DNA of 64,000 nt from contig CP107049.1 in NCBI GenBank assembly GCA_025736915.1, positions 2,666,001 to 2,730,000 on the forward strand, written 5' to 3'. The notes under the pieces were generated by a model. It was given only the letters and a program-made list of their open reading frames with translations. It had not been told where the DNA came from and ran no database searches. This DNA comes from Acinetobacter nosocomialis (lineage in GTDB: Bacteria; Pseudomonadota; Gammaproteobacteria; Pseudomonadales; Moraxellaceae). The translations under genes were made by a program, and so were the position numbers. Positions within the stretch are counted from its first letter, which is position 1; every line of letters begins with the position of its first letter. Shown one piece after another: positions 51,620-61,019 of this stretch.

Positions 51620-54454
51620 TTATTGGCAAGCTTCGCAATCTGGGTTGTCGATTGAACAAGCCATAGGAACTGGAGCTGCTTGAGTGAAGCCGTCTTCTTC
51701 AACTGCTTCAGGTTTTTTCGCTTCTACGACCGGAGCCGCTGCAGGTGCTGCCGCTTCTACAGTTGCAGGTTTAACCGCGTTTAACGCACCTGTGTTAATT
51801 GTAGATTTTTCAGCAGAAGTTGCACCTAAAGCTCGGAGATAATAAGTCGTCTTAAGACCACGTAACCATGCCATCTTGTAAGTGATGTCAAGTTTCTTAC
51901 CGTTCGCACCAGAGATGTAAAGGTTAAGAGACTGTGCTTGATCAATCCATTTTTGACGGCGTGATGCAGCATCAACAATCCAGCGTGGCTCAACTTCAAA
52001 CGCAGTAGCAAAGATTGCTTTTAATTCTTCAGGAATACGAGCAATTTTTTGTACTGAACCTTCAAAGTGTTTAAGGTCGTTAACCATTACTGTGTCCCAA
52101 AGACCACGATCTTTCAATGCACGAACAAGGTAAGGGTTAATAACAGTGAACTCACCAGACAAGTTAGATTTCACATATAAGTTCTGGAATGTTGGCTCAA
52201 TAGACTGAGAAACACCACAAATGTTCGAAATGGTTGCAGTTGGAGCAATCGCCATTACGTTTGAGTTACGCATACCGTCTTTTTGAACTTTGGCACGTAA
52301 AGTGTCCCAGTCTAAACGTTGAGTACGGTCAACTTCGAACATACGCTCTGGACGAGATTTCGCAACAATTTCAATAGAGTCGATTGGAAGGATACCTTGA
52401 TCCCACAATGAACCTTTGAATGTTGAGTAAGCACCACGTTCAACAGCCAAGTCGCTTGAAGTTTGGATTGCGTAGTAGCTAATCACTTCCATTGACTCGT
52501 CAGCAAAGTTCACAGCTTCATCAGAACCGTAAGCCATACCCATTTCGTAAAGTGCATCTTGGAAGCCCATGATACCCATACCAACAGGACGGTGTTTCAA
52601 GTTAGAGTTTTTCGCTTGTGGTACAGCGTAGTAGTTAATGTCGATAACGTTATCGAGCATACGAACTGCTGTTTTAACCGTACGCGCTAACTTTTCACGG
52701 TCTAATACGCCGCCTTTAACGTGTTGCACAAGGTTGATCGAACCTAGGTTACATACTGCAATTTCGTCTTGGTTTGTGTTTAACGTAATTTCAGTACATA
52801 GGTTAGATGAGTGAACTACGCCAACGTGTTGTTGTGGTGAACGTAAGTTACATACATCTTTAAACGTGATCCAAGGGTGACCAGTTTCGAACAACATAGA
52901 AAGCATTTTGCGCCATAAGTCTTTAGCACGTACTTTCTTGTGCAACATGTTCTGTTCTTTCGCAACAGACTCATAGTATGCATAGCGTTCAGCAAACTCA
53001 GCACCAGTTAAATCGTGTAGGTCTGGAGTTTCAGACGGCGTAAATAGTGTCCAATCGCCATCTTCAAACACACGTTGCATAAATAGGTCAGGAACCCAGT
53101 TTGCAGTGTTCATGTCGTGAGTACGACGACGGTCATCACCAGTGTTTTTACGAAGTTCTAAGAACTCTTCGATGTCTAAGTGCCAAGTTTCTAAGTACGC
53201 ACATACTGCACCTTTACGCTTACCACCTTGGTTTACCGCAACGGCTGTATCGTTCGCAACTTTAAGGAACGGAACAACACCCTGAGATTTACCGTTTGTA
53301 CCTTTAATATAAGAGTTCAAGGCACGTACAGGAGTCCAGTCATTACCTAAACCACCTGCCCATTTAGAGAGCATCGCGTTGTCACGCATTGCACCATAAA
53401 TGTCATAAAGGTCGTCACCAATCGTTGTTAAGTAACAACTTGAAAGCTGTGGACGTAATGTACCTGAGTTAAACAGGGTAGGCGTAGACGCCATGTAGTC
53501 AAAGCTAGACAACAAGTTATAGAACTCGATTGCACGCTCTTCTTTATCTTGCTCATTAAGCGCAAGACCCATAGACACACGCATGAAGAATAATTGTGGT
53601 AATTCGAAGCGAACGCCATTTGAGTGAATGAAGTAACGATCAAATAGAGTCTGTAAACCTAAGTAGGTAAATTGGTTAGAACGTTCAGGCTGAATTGCTG
53701 CAGCTAGTTTTTCTAAATCGAACTTAAGCAAGTCTGGTGAAAGCAAATCAAGCTCTACACCTTTTTTCAAGAATGCTTCAAGTGCATTGTTTTCAGCTGT
53801 ATCTGCCGGTAAACCTAAGAATGCTAAACCAGTGCTGACCAACTCATCACGAAGTAAACGCGCAGTTACGTATGTATAGTTAGGTTCTTGTTCGATACGT
53901 GTACGTGTTGCCATCATCATGGTTGTGGCAATATCGCTTTCTTTTACGCCGTTATATAAGTTTTTAACGGTTTCATCGATAATTGCTTGAACCTCAATAC
54001 CTTCTAAGCCTTCAGCAGCTCTATTTACAGTGGCTTGTAACGCACTTAAATCAAGTGGTTGAAGCTGACCGTTTGCATCAGTAACTTGCAAGGTAGGGTG
54101 GTGGTTTGAATTTGTTTGCTGACGAGCGCTAGCACGTTGTTCGCGGTAAATTACATAAGCGCGGGCAACTTTTTGTTCCCCAGTACGCATTAAAGCAAGT
54201 TCTACTTGATCTTGAATTTCTTCAATATGGATCGTACCGCCCGATGGCAAACGGCGTTTAAAAGTATTTAATACCATTTCCGTCAACTGGGTAATACGGT
54301 CATGAATACGGCTTGAATCCGAACTCTGTTGACCTTCCACAGCAAGAAAAGCTTTACCAATCGCAACAGAAATTTTCTCTGCATCAAATGCAGCAACATC
54401 TCCAGTACGCTTAATCACCTGAATTTGACCAGGAGTCGAAGTAATTACGCTCAT
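51620..54454 (-). CDS. nrdA: Class Ia ribonucleotide reductase alpha subunit
   Basis: A 944-residue catalytic subunit reducing ribonucleoside diphosphates. The N-terminal ATP-cone (IKRTGDVAAFDAEKISVAIG, residues ~13-105) is followed by a second cone-like segment (LSALQATVNRAAEGLEGIE, ~135-230), which explains the extra length over the ~760-residue E. coli protein. Active-site parts are SSCYLTTIGD, NLCTEITLNT and NVMAIAPTATISN. The C-terminal NPDCEACQ holds the redox Cys pair. Upstream lie candidate NrdR boxes and DnaA boxes. Confidence 0.97.
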   Translation of the reverse strand: MSVITSTPGQIQVIKRTGDVAAFDAEKISVAIGKAFLAVEGQQSSDSSRIHDRITQLTEMVLNTFKRRLPSGGTIHIEEIQDQVELALMRTGEQKVARAYVIYREQRASARQQTNSNHHPTLQVTDANGQLQPLDLSALQATVNRAAEGLEGIEVQAIIDETVKNLYNGVKESDIATTMMMATRTRIEQEPNYTYVTARLLRDELVSTGLAFLGLPADTAENNALEAFLKKGVELDLLSPDLLKFDLEKLAAAIQPERSNQFTYLGLQTLFDRYFIHSNGVRFELPQLFFMRVSMGLALNEQDKEERAIEFYNLLSSFDYMASTPTLFNSGTLRPQLSSCYLTTIGDDLYDIYGAMRDNAMLSKWAGGLGNDWTPVRALNSYIKGTNGKSQGVVPFLKVANDTAVAVNQGGKRKGAVCAYLETWHLDIEEFLELRKNTGDDRRRTHDMNTANWVPDLFMQRVFEDGDWTLFTPSETPDLHDLTGAEFAERYAYYESVAKEQNMLHKKVRAKDLWRKMLSMLFETGHPWITFKDVCNLRSPQQHVGVVHSSNLCTEITLNTNQDEIAVCNLGSINLVQHVKGGVLDREKLARTVKTAVRMLDNVIDINYYAVPQAKNSNLKHRPVGMGIMGFQDALYEMGMAYGSDEAVNFADESMEVISYYAIQTSSDLAVERGAYSTFKGSLWDQGILPIDSIEIVAKSRPERMFEVDRTQRLDWDTLRAKVQKDGMRNSNVMAIAPTATISNICGVSQSIEPTFQNLYVKSNLSGEFTVINPYLVRALKDRGLWDTVMVNDLKHFEGSVQKIARIPEELKAIFATAFEVEPRWIVDAASRRQKWIDQAQSLNLYISGANGKKLDITYKMAWLRGLKTTYYLRALGATSAEKSTINTGALNAVKPATVEAAAPAAAPVVEAKKPEAVEEDGFTQAAPVPMACSIDNPDCEACQ

Positions 54455-54539
54455 GCCAGCATAGCTCCATTGTCACTTTTGTTATGTTCATAGACCGTTT
54501 GAACCGAGCAAAAAACATGCCACGATATTTGAGGGATAA

Positions 54540-54587
54540 ACACAAGACTTAGTAGTTAAAGTTTATTTTCAACACAAGATACGGGAT
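54540..54587 (-). promoter_or_regulatory. Pair of NrdR-box-like sites upstream of nrdA
   Basis: ACACAAGACTTAGTAG (54540-54555) and ACACAAGATACGGGAT (54572-54587), starts 32 bp apart. NrdR boxes normally come in pairs about three helical turns apart with ACAC.../...GTGT ends. Only one half of each box is strong. They lie 86-133 bases before the nrdA start. Confidence 0.5.
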
Positions 54588-54678
54588 TTTTTAAGCTAGA
54601 TCAATCTTGACTTTTTAGTAATTTTTTATCTGTATGATTTGTCGGGAGATAGCATAGCAAAGCTATGAAAAAACACTT

Positions 54679-54699
54679 ATAGATAACTTTGTGGATAAC
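54679..54699. promoter_or_regulatory. DnaA-box pair between nrdA and bfmR
   Basis: TATAGATAA (54679-54687) and the consensus-matching TGTGGATAA (54691-54699), 12 bp apart, in the same register and with nearly the same linker as the array behind rpe. E. coli nrdAB is also DnaA-regulated. The site is about 230 bases before nrdA. Confidence 0.6.
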
Positions 54700-54891
54700 T
54701 CAAAAAACAAGCACTTGAATGAATTTAAATTCAGCCAAGAAATAATTTGTTTAATATTCATACATAGGAAATATGAATAGATTATGACATATAAGAATAA
54801 TAAACAGATATCAAAAACACTTGAAAATTCAAAGGTTAATAAAATGCAACAAAACATGGTTGTCATGTATCAGTTTGGTGAACGCCTACTT

Positions 54892-54906
54892 GTTTACAAT
54901 GTAAAC
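54892..54906. promoter_or_regulatory. Palindrome upstream of bfmR
   Basis: GTTTACA-A-TGTAAAC, a perfect 15-bp inverted repeat 80 bases before bfmR. A candidate binding site for BfmR itself or another regulator; TTTACA-type half-sites also suit OmpR-class proteins. Confidence 0.5.
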
Positions 54907-54986
54907 GTGTGTATATTGCAAATGATAAACGAATGTATCTGCAAGATTTTTAAGATGCATGTAATGAGATTTATAGGGGCAATGAT

Positions 54987-55703
54987 ATGAGCCAAGAAGA
55001 AAAGTTACCAAAGATTCTGATCGTTGAAGACGACGAGCGTTTAGCGCGATTAACTCAAGAGTATTTAATACGCAACGGTTTGGAAGTTGGTGTAGAAACT
55101 GATGGTAACCGTGCAATTCGTCGTATTATTAGTGAACAACCAGATCTTGTGGTCTTGGATGTCATGTTGCCGGGTGCAGATGGTTTAACCGTTTGTCGTG
55201 AAGTTCGCCCACACTACCATCAACCTATTTTGATGTTGACTGCACGTACTGAAGACATGGACCAAGTACTTGGTCTAGAAATGGGTGCAGACGATTATGT
55301 CGCTAAACCAGTTCAACCACGTGTATTATTAGCGCGTATTCGTGCACTATTACGTCGCACAGATAAAACTGTTGAAGATGAAGTTGCTCAACGTATTGAG
55401 TTTGACGACCTTGTGATCGACAACGGCGGCCGCTCTGTAACCTTAAATGGTGAGCTTGTTGACTTTACAAGTGCTGAATATGACTTGTTATGGTTGCTTG
55501 CTTCAAACGCTGGTCGTATTTTATCGCGTGAAGATATCTTCGAACGTTTACGTGGTATCGAATACGATGGTCAAGACCGTTCAATCGACGTGCGTATTTC
55601 ACGTATTCGTCCAAAAATTGGCGATGATCCTGAAAATCCAAAACGTATTAAAACTGTACGTAGTAAAGGTTACTTGTTTGTTAAAGAAACCAATGGATTG
55701 TAA
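54987..55703 (+). CDS. bfmR: Response regulator BfmR
   Basis: A 238-residue OmpR-class regulator that in A. baumannii controls capsule, biofilm/Csu pili and stress resistance. Receiver domain: ILIVEDDERLARLTQEYL, phospho-acceptor Asp58 in VVLDVMLPGADG, Thr in MLTARTEDMD, Lys in DDYVAKPVQPR. A winged-helix domain follows, with FTSAEYDLLWLLASNAGRIL and VRSKGYLFV. bfmS follows after 32 bases. The identification is from recall of the BfmR sequence. Confidence 0.95.
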   Translation: MSQEEKLPKILIVEDDERLARLTQEYLIRNGLEVGVETDGNRAIRRIISEQPDLVVLDVMLPGADGLTVCREVRPHYHQPILMLTARTEDMDQVLGLEMGADDYVAKPVQPRVLLARIRALLRRTDKTVEDEVAQRIEFDDLVIDNGGRSVTLNGELVDFTSAEYDLLWLLASNAGRILSREDIFERLRGIEYDGQDRSIDVRISRIRPKIGDDPENPKRIKTVRSKGYLFVKETNGL

Positions 55704-55735
55704 AATCTGATTAAACTTCCTATAAGGTTGGTCGA

Positions 55736-57385
55736 GTGTTTAAACACAGTATATTCCTGCGAATATATGCGGGGCTGGTAATTCTTGTTGTTTTGGTGGC
55801 TGTTTTTGGGTATTTACTGGTACAAATTATCAACTACCAACGCGCACAAGAATACCGAGAATCTTTAACTGATGGTATTTCTTATGTCATTAGTGAAGGG
55901 GTCGCTCGACAACCTGGGAAGCAGCAAAAGATAGATTGGATTTCTGACGCATCTGATTTGCTCGAACTTCCAATTTACTATACCGATGCAAGTAAGGTTG
56001 AATTGTCTCGAACCGAGAAAAAGCGGATCGAAGCACAAAAATCTGTTGTTCGTTACGATGCCAGTAATAGCATTGCATATGTGATTATTGGTTTGCGTGA
56101 CGACCCACAACATTATCTATCTATAAAAGTCGACAAAATTAGTGAACGCCAGATGAAGGCTCTTCCTATTTTTGTACTCGACTATTTAATGTTTTATCCA
56201 GGGCAGGAACAAGAGTACCTTGCCAAGATTCAAAAACATTTCTCATATCCAATCAATATTCAAAACATTCAAGATGTAAATCTGGACTCTGAACAGATTG
56301 GACGTTTACGCCAAGACCAAAGTGTCATGTTGTACAAAGATAGTGCAACAGTACGTGGTACAACCATTTCGATTGTCTCTCCAATCCCGAATCATCCTGC
56401 ACAAGTGTTGGTGTTGGGCCCAGTTCCAATGTTTAACTGGATGCCTTTACAGCTTTCTGCGGGTATTACCTTATTTAGCCTGTTCTTATTAAGTTTGGGT
56501 GTTTACGGTTTGATTTTGCCGCTAGAGCGCAAAATTCGACAAGTGCGTTATGCATTAAACCGTATGAAATCGGGTGATTTGTCATTGCGTGTTCCGATTG
56601 AAGGAAGTGACGAAATGGCAAACTTGGCTTCAAGTTATAACAATATGTCTGATCATATTCAGCGTTTGATTGAAGCTCAACGTGAGTTAATGAGAGCGGT
56701 ATCTCATGAACTTAGAACGCCTGTGGCACGTATTCGCTTTGGTACAGAAATGTTAGCCGAAGAAGATGACTACAATCACCGTATGCATCAGGTCGACATG
56801 ATTGATAAAGATATTGAAGCACTCAATACCTTAATTGATGAAATTATGACTTACGCAAAGCTAGAGCAGGGCACACCTTCGTTAGATTTTGCAGAAATTG
56901 TACTTTTTGAAGTATTAGATCAGGTTGCTGTTGAAACCGAAGCTTTAAAAACACAGAAAGAAATTGAACTCATTCCACCACCTTTATATGTGAAAGTAGA
57001 TGCGGAGCGTCGTTACCTTCACCGTGTTGTACAAAACTTGGTAGGTAATGCTGTTCGCTATTGTGATAACAAAGTGCGTATCACTGGTGGTATTCACAGC
57101 GATGGCATGGCTTTTGTTTGTGTTGAAGATGATGGACCGGGTATTCCTGAGCAAGACCGCAAACGCGTATTCGAAGCTTTTGCACGTTTAGATGACAGTC
57201 GTACACGTGCATCTGGTGGTTATGGTTTGGGGCTTTCCATTGTAAGTCGTATTGCTTACTGGTTTGGTGGTGAGATTAAAGTAGATGAAAGTCCAAGTTT
57301 GGGTGGGGCACGCTTTATTATGACGTGGCCAGCACATCGCTTTAAACAACCGCCATTAAAGGCAAATAAAAAAGCACCTGCATAA
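55736..57385 (+). CDS. bfmS: Sensor histidine kinase BfmS
   Basis: A 549-residue membrane kinase, partner and negative modulator of BfmR. A first helix (IYAGLVILVVLVAVFGYLLV), a periplasmic domain to ~residue 240, a second helix (LSAGITLFSLFLLSLGVYGL), a HAMP domain, then the phospho-acceptor His in MRAVSHELRTPVARIRF. The ATPase boxes are NLVGNAVRY, DDGPGIP and GGYGLGLSIV. The start is GTG 55736 after TAAGGTTGG. A terminator overlaps its end. Confidence 0.94.
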   Translation: MFKHSIFLRIYAGLVILVVLVAVFGYLLVQIINYQRAQEYRESLTDGISYVISEGVARQPGKQQKIDWISDASDLLELPIYYTDASKVELSRTEKKRIEAQKSVVRYDASNSIAYVIIGLRDDPQHYLSIKVDKISERQMKALPIFVLDYLMFYPGQEQEYLAKIQKHFSYPINIQNIQDVNLDSEQIGRLRQDQSVMLYKDSATVRGTTISIVSPIPNHPAQVLVLGPVPMFNWMPLQLSAGITLFSLFLLSLGVYGLILPLERKIRQVRYALNRMKSGDLSLRVPIEGSDEMANLASSYNNMSDHIQRLIEAQRELMRAVSHELRTPVARIRFGTEMLAEEDDYNHRMHQVDMIDKDIEALNTLIDEIMTYAKLEQGTPSLDFAEIVLFEVLDQVAVETEALKTQKEIELIPPPLYVKVDAERRYLHRVVQNLVGNAVRYCDNKVRITGGIHSDGMAFVCVEDDGPGIPEQDRKRVFEAFARLDDSRTRASGGYGLGLSIVSRIAYWFGGEIKVDESPSLGGARFIMTWPAHRFKQPPLKANKKAPA

Positions 57386-57396
57386 GGTGCTTTTTT
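57369..57396. terminator. Terminator at the end of bfmS
   Basis: Stem AAAGCACCT (57371-57379) / AGGTGCTTT (57385-57393) with loop GCATA and A/T runs on both sides; it contains the bfmS stop codon and serves the convergent gene at 57407 too. Confidence 0.85.
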
Positions 57397-57406
57397 ATTG
57401 GTTTAT

Positions 57407-57760
57407 TTATAACTGAGTGGCATCAGGCTCTAAAATCGGTTTTCCACTTCTTAGACTGTTTAGCGCATCTATATTAAAGTCAATTAACAGCGAATTGTTT
57501 TTAGCATCGATTTGATATTTTTGAATAAGAGGTTGGTCTCCATTCAATGTTTCAACTCTATATGAATCCGCAATATGTAAAATGCCTTCTAGGTTTGTTG
57601 TTGTTGACGCGAAATCTTGTCTAAAAATTTCATAGACATCACGCAAGTCAAAAATGGCATTATCTGCATCTGGATGTTTTTGAATATAGCTTTCTATGTG
57701 TCGCACGAGTAATTGTGCAAACAAGTAATAGTCTGGTTTATGCGTATATTCTAGATTCAT
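57407..57760 (-). CDS. Hypothetical protein, 117 residues
   Basis: A soluble, acidic protein starting MNLEYTHKPDYYLFAQLLVR and ending SGKPILEPDATQL, with mixed helix and strand. Not assigned to a family. An AAGGAGAAAAATG-type ribosome-binding site precedes the start (seen as CTCCTT on the plus strand at 57769), which supports real expression. It is convergent with bfmS and co-directional with the cyclase gene upstream of it. Confidence 0.7.
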   Translation of the reverse strand: MNLEYTHKPDYYLFAQLLVRHIESYIQKHPDADNAIFDLRDVYEIFRQDFASTTTNLEGILHIADSYRVETLNGDQPLIQKYQIDAKNNSLLIDFNIDALNSLRSGKPILEPDATQL

Positions 57761-57852
57761 ACATTTTTCTCCTTATTATCTGTTTCTAGCATACATGGCA
57801 AAACAGAAGTTATTGTATAAAATTCATTACACTAGATGATGACTTGAAAATA

Positions 57853-59274
57853 TTACAAAGAAATAAAAACTCGGTTACGTCCTTGGCGCTTTGCTTGATA
57901 GAGTGCGTCATCTGCTTCTTTAAACAAGCTTTCAATAGGGCGGTGGTAGTTTGGAGAATATAAACTAATGCCAATACTGACCTGTACAAAAATAGGTAAT
58001 TTGCCATAGACATAAATGGGTTGCTGACTAATTTTAATGCGTATTCTTTCTGCAAGTTCAAAAGCAGCTTCTTTAGTTGTGTCTGGAATAAAAATTGCGA
58101 ATTCTTCACCGCCAAAACGGCCGAGTAAGTCATGAGGGTGCAGAATATTTTGTATGGTGGTTACACAGGTTTGTAAGGCTCTATCACCAATCAAATGACC
58201 ATAACTATCATTCACTTTTTTAAAGTGATCGACATCCAACATAAAAAATGCAGAGGTCTTATTTTCCTTTTGTACTTTTTCCTGGAGTAGACGAACTGAT
58301 TGTAAAAATTGACGTCGAGTTAAACTCGAAGTGAGCTCATCATGGGCAATCGCATGTTGTAATTTTTGAATTAAATCAGAATGAAGCGCACTAATACTAG
58401 AAACAGTCAATGGCGCAAGCGTCATCATAATTAATCCAATACGAATTGAGATGGTATTGCTTAAGTATTCATTTGGATAAAGTAATAAATAATGTCCAGA
58501 GACATGATAAATAGTATAAGCACTGGTAAATGAGGTAATCAGTGCCACAATAATTGGTTTATAGCGTATAGCACACCAAGTTAACGCTGCTATAGGGTAG
58601 AGTAAAGAACCCGGTCCTGAGTCGTAATAACTTACGACAATTGAAACTAATACCGCCAAAAAGGGTAATAAATCAATCGTAGTTATATGTTGCCGATTAC
58701 CCTTAAGATAACGCTTTATTTGAGGGTAAGGAGGGACGTTTATGAGTATAGGGAGTAGAAGTAGGGCATTTTGTAATTCGGAAGTCATCCAGTAACCAAA
58801 TTCGGCCCAAAAGCTGCCAAGCATAAATTTGGTATTAAACATCGGTACAAAAGTTGCAGCAAAATAAGCGCCTACTAAGCTGCCAATTCCGCATAATGCA
58901 AATAAAAATAGATAAGAATAGCCACGATGAGCAGCTTTAATATGTTGATTTAAAAAAAGGTATAGCGTTAAAGAGGTAACCACATAAAGAAAATTAGAAG
59001 TGGTTAGGATAATAGTTAGTAAAAAGGGTGTGCCTTGAATAAGATCGGCAATTACATATCCAGTATACGCACCAAGAAAAGTACCGAGTTTACGTGTTTG
59101 AGGATAACGAACAAGTAATCCTAGTAGAACCGAATTGGCAGGCCAGAAAAAGGCAAGAAAACTAAGTGGGCGAGACGCAATTCCAATGAAGCAGCATATT
59201 GAAATAATGACAGTAAATAAGAGAAAAAATTTCAAGAAGGAAGAAAATGAAAGTTCACGAAGTGAGTATGGCAT
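57853..59274 (-). CDS. Membrane diguanylate cyclase with MASE1-type sensor
   Basis: A 473-residue protein with about eight to ten membrane helices (residues ~12-290), opening like MASE1 domains (ASRPLSFLAFFWPANSVLLG), then a GGEEF domain from ~residue 310. The active-site loop is RFGGEEFAIF (GGEEF at 388-392), intact for making cyclic di-GMP. The inhibitory I-site RxxD five residues upstream reads HPHD, so product inhibition may be lost. The signal sensed is unknown. Confidence 0.9.
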   Translation of the reverse strand: MPYSLRELSFSSFLKFFLLFTVIISICCFIGIASRPLSFLAFFWPANSVLLGLLVRYPQTRKLGTFLGAYTGYVIADLIQGTPFLLTIILTTSNFLYVVTSLTLYLFLNQHIKAAHRGYSYLFLFALCGIGSLVGAYFAATFVPMFNTKFMLGSFWAEFGYWMTSELQNALLLLPILINVPPYPQIKRYLKGNRQHITTIDLLPFLAVLVSIVVSYYDSGPGSLLYPIAALTWCAIRYKPIIVALITSFTSAYTIYHVSGHYLLLYPNEYLSNTISIRIGLIMMTLAPLTVSSISALHSDLIQKLQHAIAHDELTSSLTRRQFLQSVRLLQEKVQKENKTSAFFMLDVDHFKKVNDSYGHLIGDRALQTCVTTIQNILHPHDLLGRFGGEEFAIFIPDTTKEAAFELAERIRIKISQQPIYVYGKLPIFVQVSIGISLYSPNYHRPIESLFKEADDALYQAKRQGRNRVFISL

Positions 59275-59699
59275 CAGCTGCCCTTATTGATAAATACCCT
59301 TATCCAAGAGTAATAACTATTATGCATGATTAAACATTCATCATAATTCAGAGCGGAAGATGAATACAATAAAAAACCGCCTAATATTATAAAAAAGTAA
59401 GTTGTTTAATTTGACCAAATGAGTAATTGTTCAAATAATATTAAAAATCAAAAAATGAAAAAAATCATCACAAGTATAAAAACTATCAAATAAACCGATT
59501 ATGAACGGTGAAACCCCCTCTACAAGACATAGATGAATACTTTTGATTAGAAAATCATCCAAAAGACTAAGACGCTTCAACTAGCATGCGAAATTAGAAA
59601 TCAGGTACAATTGGCGGGATTAATTTTGTGTTTGGTGTATTCAAAGGCCAATACATACATTCTTTGTTAAATAATAGGCCTGCCAGGAGTTATCCCCGC
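59275..59699. other. Upstream region of the nuo operon
   Basis: 425 AT-rich bases between the divergent cyclase and nuoA. A TACAAT hexamer at 59606-59611 is a possible -10 box without a good -35. A frame from 59628 runs into nuoA but lacks conservation. No other gene, RNA or repeat is apparent. Confidence 0.5.
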
Positions 59700-60251
59700 A
59701 TGAGTGCCATTACTCCATACGACTGGGCGATTATCGCCTTCGTGATCGGCGTTACATTTCTTTGCGTCTTTATGCTCACAGTTCCCTTACTCCTCGGGGG
59801 AAAATCGTGGGGACGTGCTAAGCAAGAGCAGTTTGAATCAGGTGTCGTGAGTGCTGGTGGCGCTCGCATTCGCTTGTCTGCAAAGTTCTATCTAGTTGCA
59901 ATTTTCTTCGTTGTTTTCGACTTAGAGGCACTTTACCTCTATGCATGGTCTACTTCGGTGCGTGAAGTAGGGTGGTTGGGATATACCACTGTTGTGATCT
60001 TTGTCGTTGACCTGTTAATTGCGCTTGTTTATGCCTTCTCTGTAGGTGCCTTAAGTTGGTCACCGGCAGATCGTCGTAAATCAGCTGGTGAGAAGATTAA
60101 AGTCGGTTCACCATCAATGAACATTGCTGAAATTACACGCTTTAACTCTATTGAAGAGCTCGTAACTGACCCTACAGGCCAGATTCCAGCCCAATCATCA
60201 GGTCGTGTTAAGTCAAAAACTACACCTGCATTGTCATCTGAAAAGGAGTAA
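59700..60251 (+). CDS. nuoA: NADH-quinone oxidoreductase subunit A
   Basis: A 183-residue membrane subunit of complex I with three helices (YDWAIIAFVIGVTFLCVFML, FYLVAIFFVVFDLEALYLYA, TVVIFVVDLLIALVYAF). The loop motif EQFESGVVSAGGARIRLSAK is the universal NuoA/ND3 loop. The start is ATG 59700 (MSAITPYDW). The C-terminal ~55 residues after the last helix form an extra hydrophilic tail. nuoB follows after six bases. Confidence 0.95.
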   Translation: MSAITPYDWAIIAFVIGVTFLCVFMLTVPLLLGGKSWGRAKQEQFESGVVSAGGARIRLSAKFYLVAIFFVVFDLEALYLYAWSTSVREVGWLGYTTVVIFVVDLLIALVYAFSVGALSWSPADRRKSAGEKIKVGSPSMNIAEITRFNSIEELVTDPTGQIPAQSSGRVKSKTTPALSSEKE

Positions 60252-60257
60252 GTCGGG

Positions 60258-60935
60258 ATGAAATATACTCTGACCCGCGCGAATCCGGATGCTGATCAAT
60301 ACCCATTGCAAGAACGTCAAATTGTGACTGATCCGCTAGAAGAGGAAGTGAATAAAAATGTATTCATGACTCGCTTAGAGGATGTCTTGCATACAGCAGT
60401 AAACTGGGGACGTAAAAACTCTTTGTGGCCATTTAACTTTGGTACCTCATGTTGTTACGTTGAATATGCAACGACTTTAACAGGCGTGCATGACTTGTCC
60501 CGTTTCGGTGCAGAGGTTATTCGTGCTTCACCTCGTCAGGCTGACTTGATGATTGTTGCAGGTACCTGCTTTGTAAAAATGGCTCCGGTTATTCAGCGTT
60601 TGTATGAACAAATGTTAGAACCTAAATGGGTTATTTCGATGGGTGCTTGTGCAAACTCTGGAGGTATGTACGACATCTATTCAGTAGTACAAGGTGTAGA
60701 CAAAATTATTCCTGTTGACGTGTACGTCCCAGGTTGTCCGCCTCGTCCTGAAGCATTAATCCAAGCGTTAATGCTTTTGCAAGACCAGATTCAATTAGAG
60801 CGACGCCCGCTTTCTGCCGTGATCGGTGATGATCTTCAGCCAGTGTATAAGCCAAAGATGATGCCAGAACGTGATCGTAAGAATGCGCAGCGTATTGCCG
60901 TTAAAAACTTACGCTCTATGGATGAGATTAAATAA
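60258..60935 (+). CDS. nuoB: NADH-quinone oxidoreductase subunit B
   Basis: A 225-residue subunit carrying cluster N2, the last iron-sulfur centre before quinone. Cluster ligands lie in [23 protein letters not shown] and [15 protein letters not shown]. It binds NuoCD in the peripheral arm. A gap of 84 bases to nuoCD contains AT-rich sequence and no terminator. Confidence 0.96.
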   Translation: MKYTLTRANPDADQYPLQERQIVTDPLEEEVNKNVFMTRLEDVLHTAVNWGRKNSLWPFNFGTSCCYVEYATTLTGVHDLSRFGAEVIRASPRQADLMIVAGTCFVKMAPVIQRLYEQMLEPKWVISMGACANSGGMYDIYSVVQGVDKIIPVDVYVPGCPPRPEALIQALMLLQDQIQLERRPLSAVIGDDLQPVYKPKMMPERDRKNAQRIAVKNLRSMDEIK

Positions 60936-61019
60936 TTTTTTGACGGTGTTTTGACATATCTAACCGATATGTTCATCGAGAAAATTGACAGAATTTGTAT
61001 TAAATAGGAAGCCAAGCCA

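Noticed and set aside
54784..54990. 68-codon plus-strand ORF upstream of bfmR
   Set aside because: Poor ribosome-binding site, odd composition, and it covers the palindrome and promoter region of bfmR.
55447..55710. Second ORF overlapping the end of bfmR
   Set aside because: A shifted-frame shadow of the conserved winged-helix domain.
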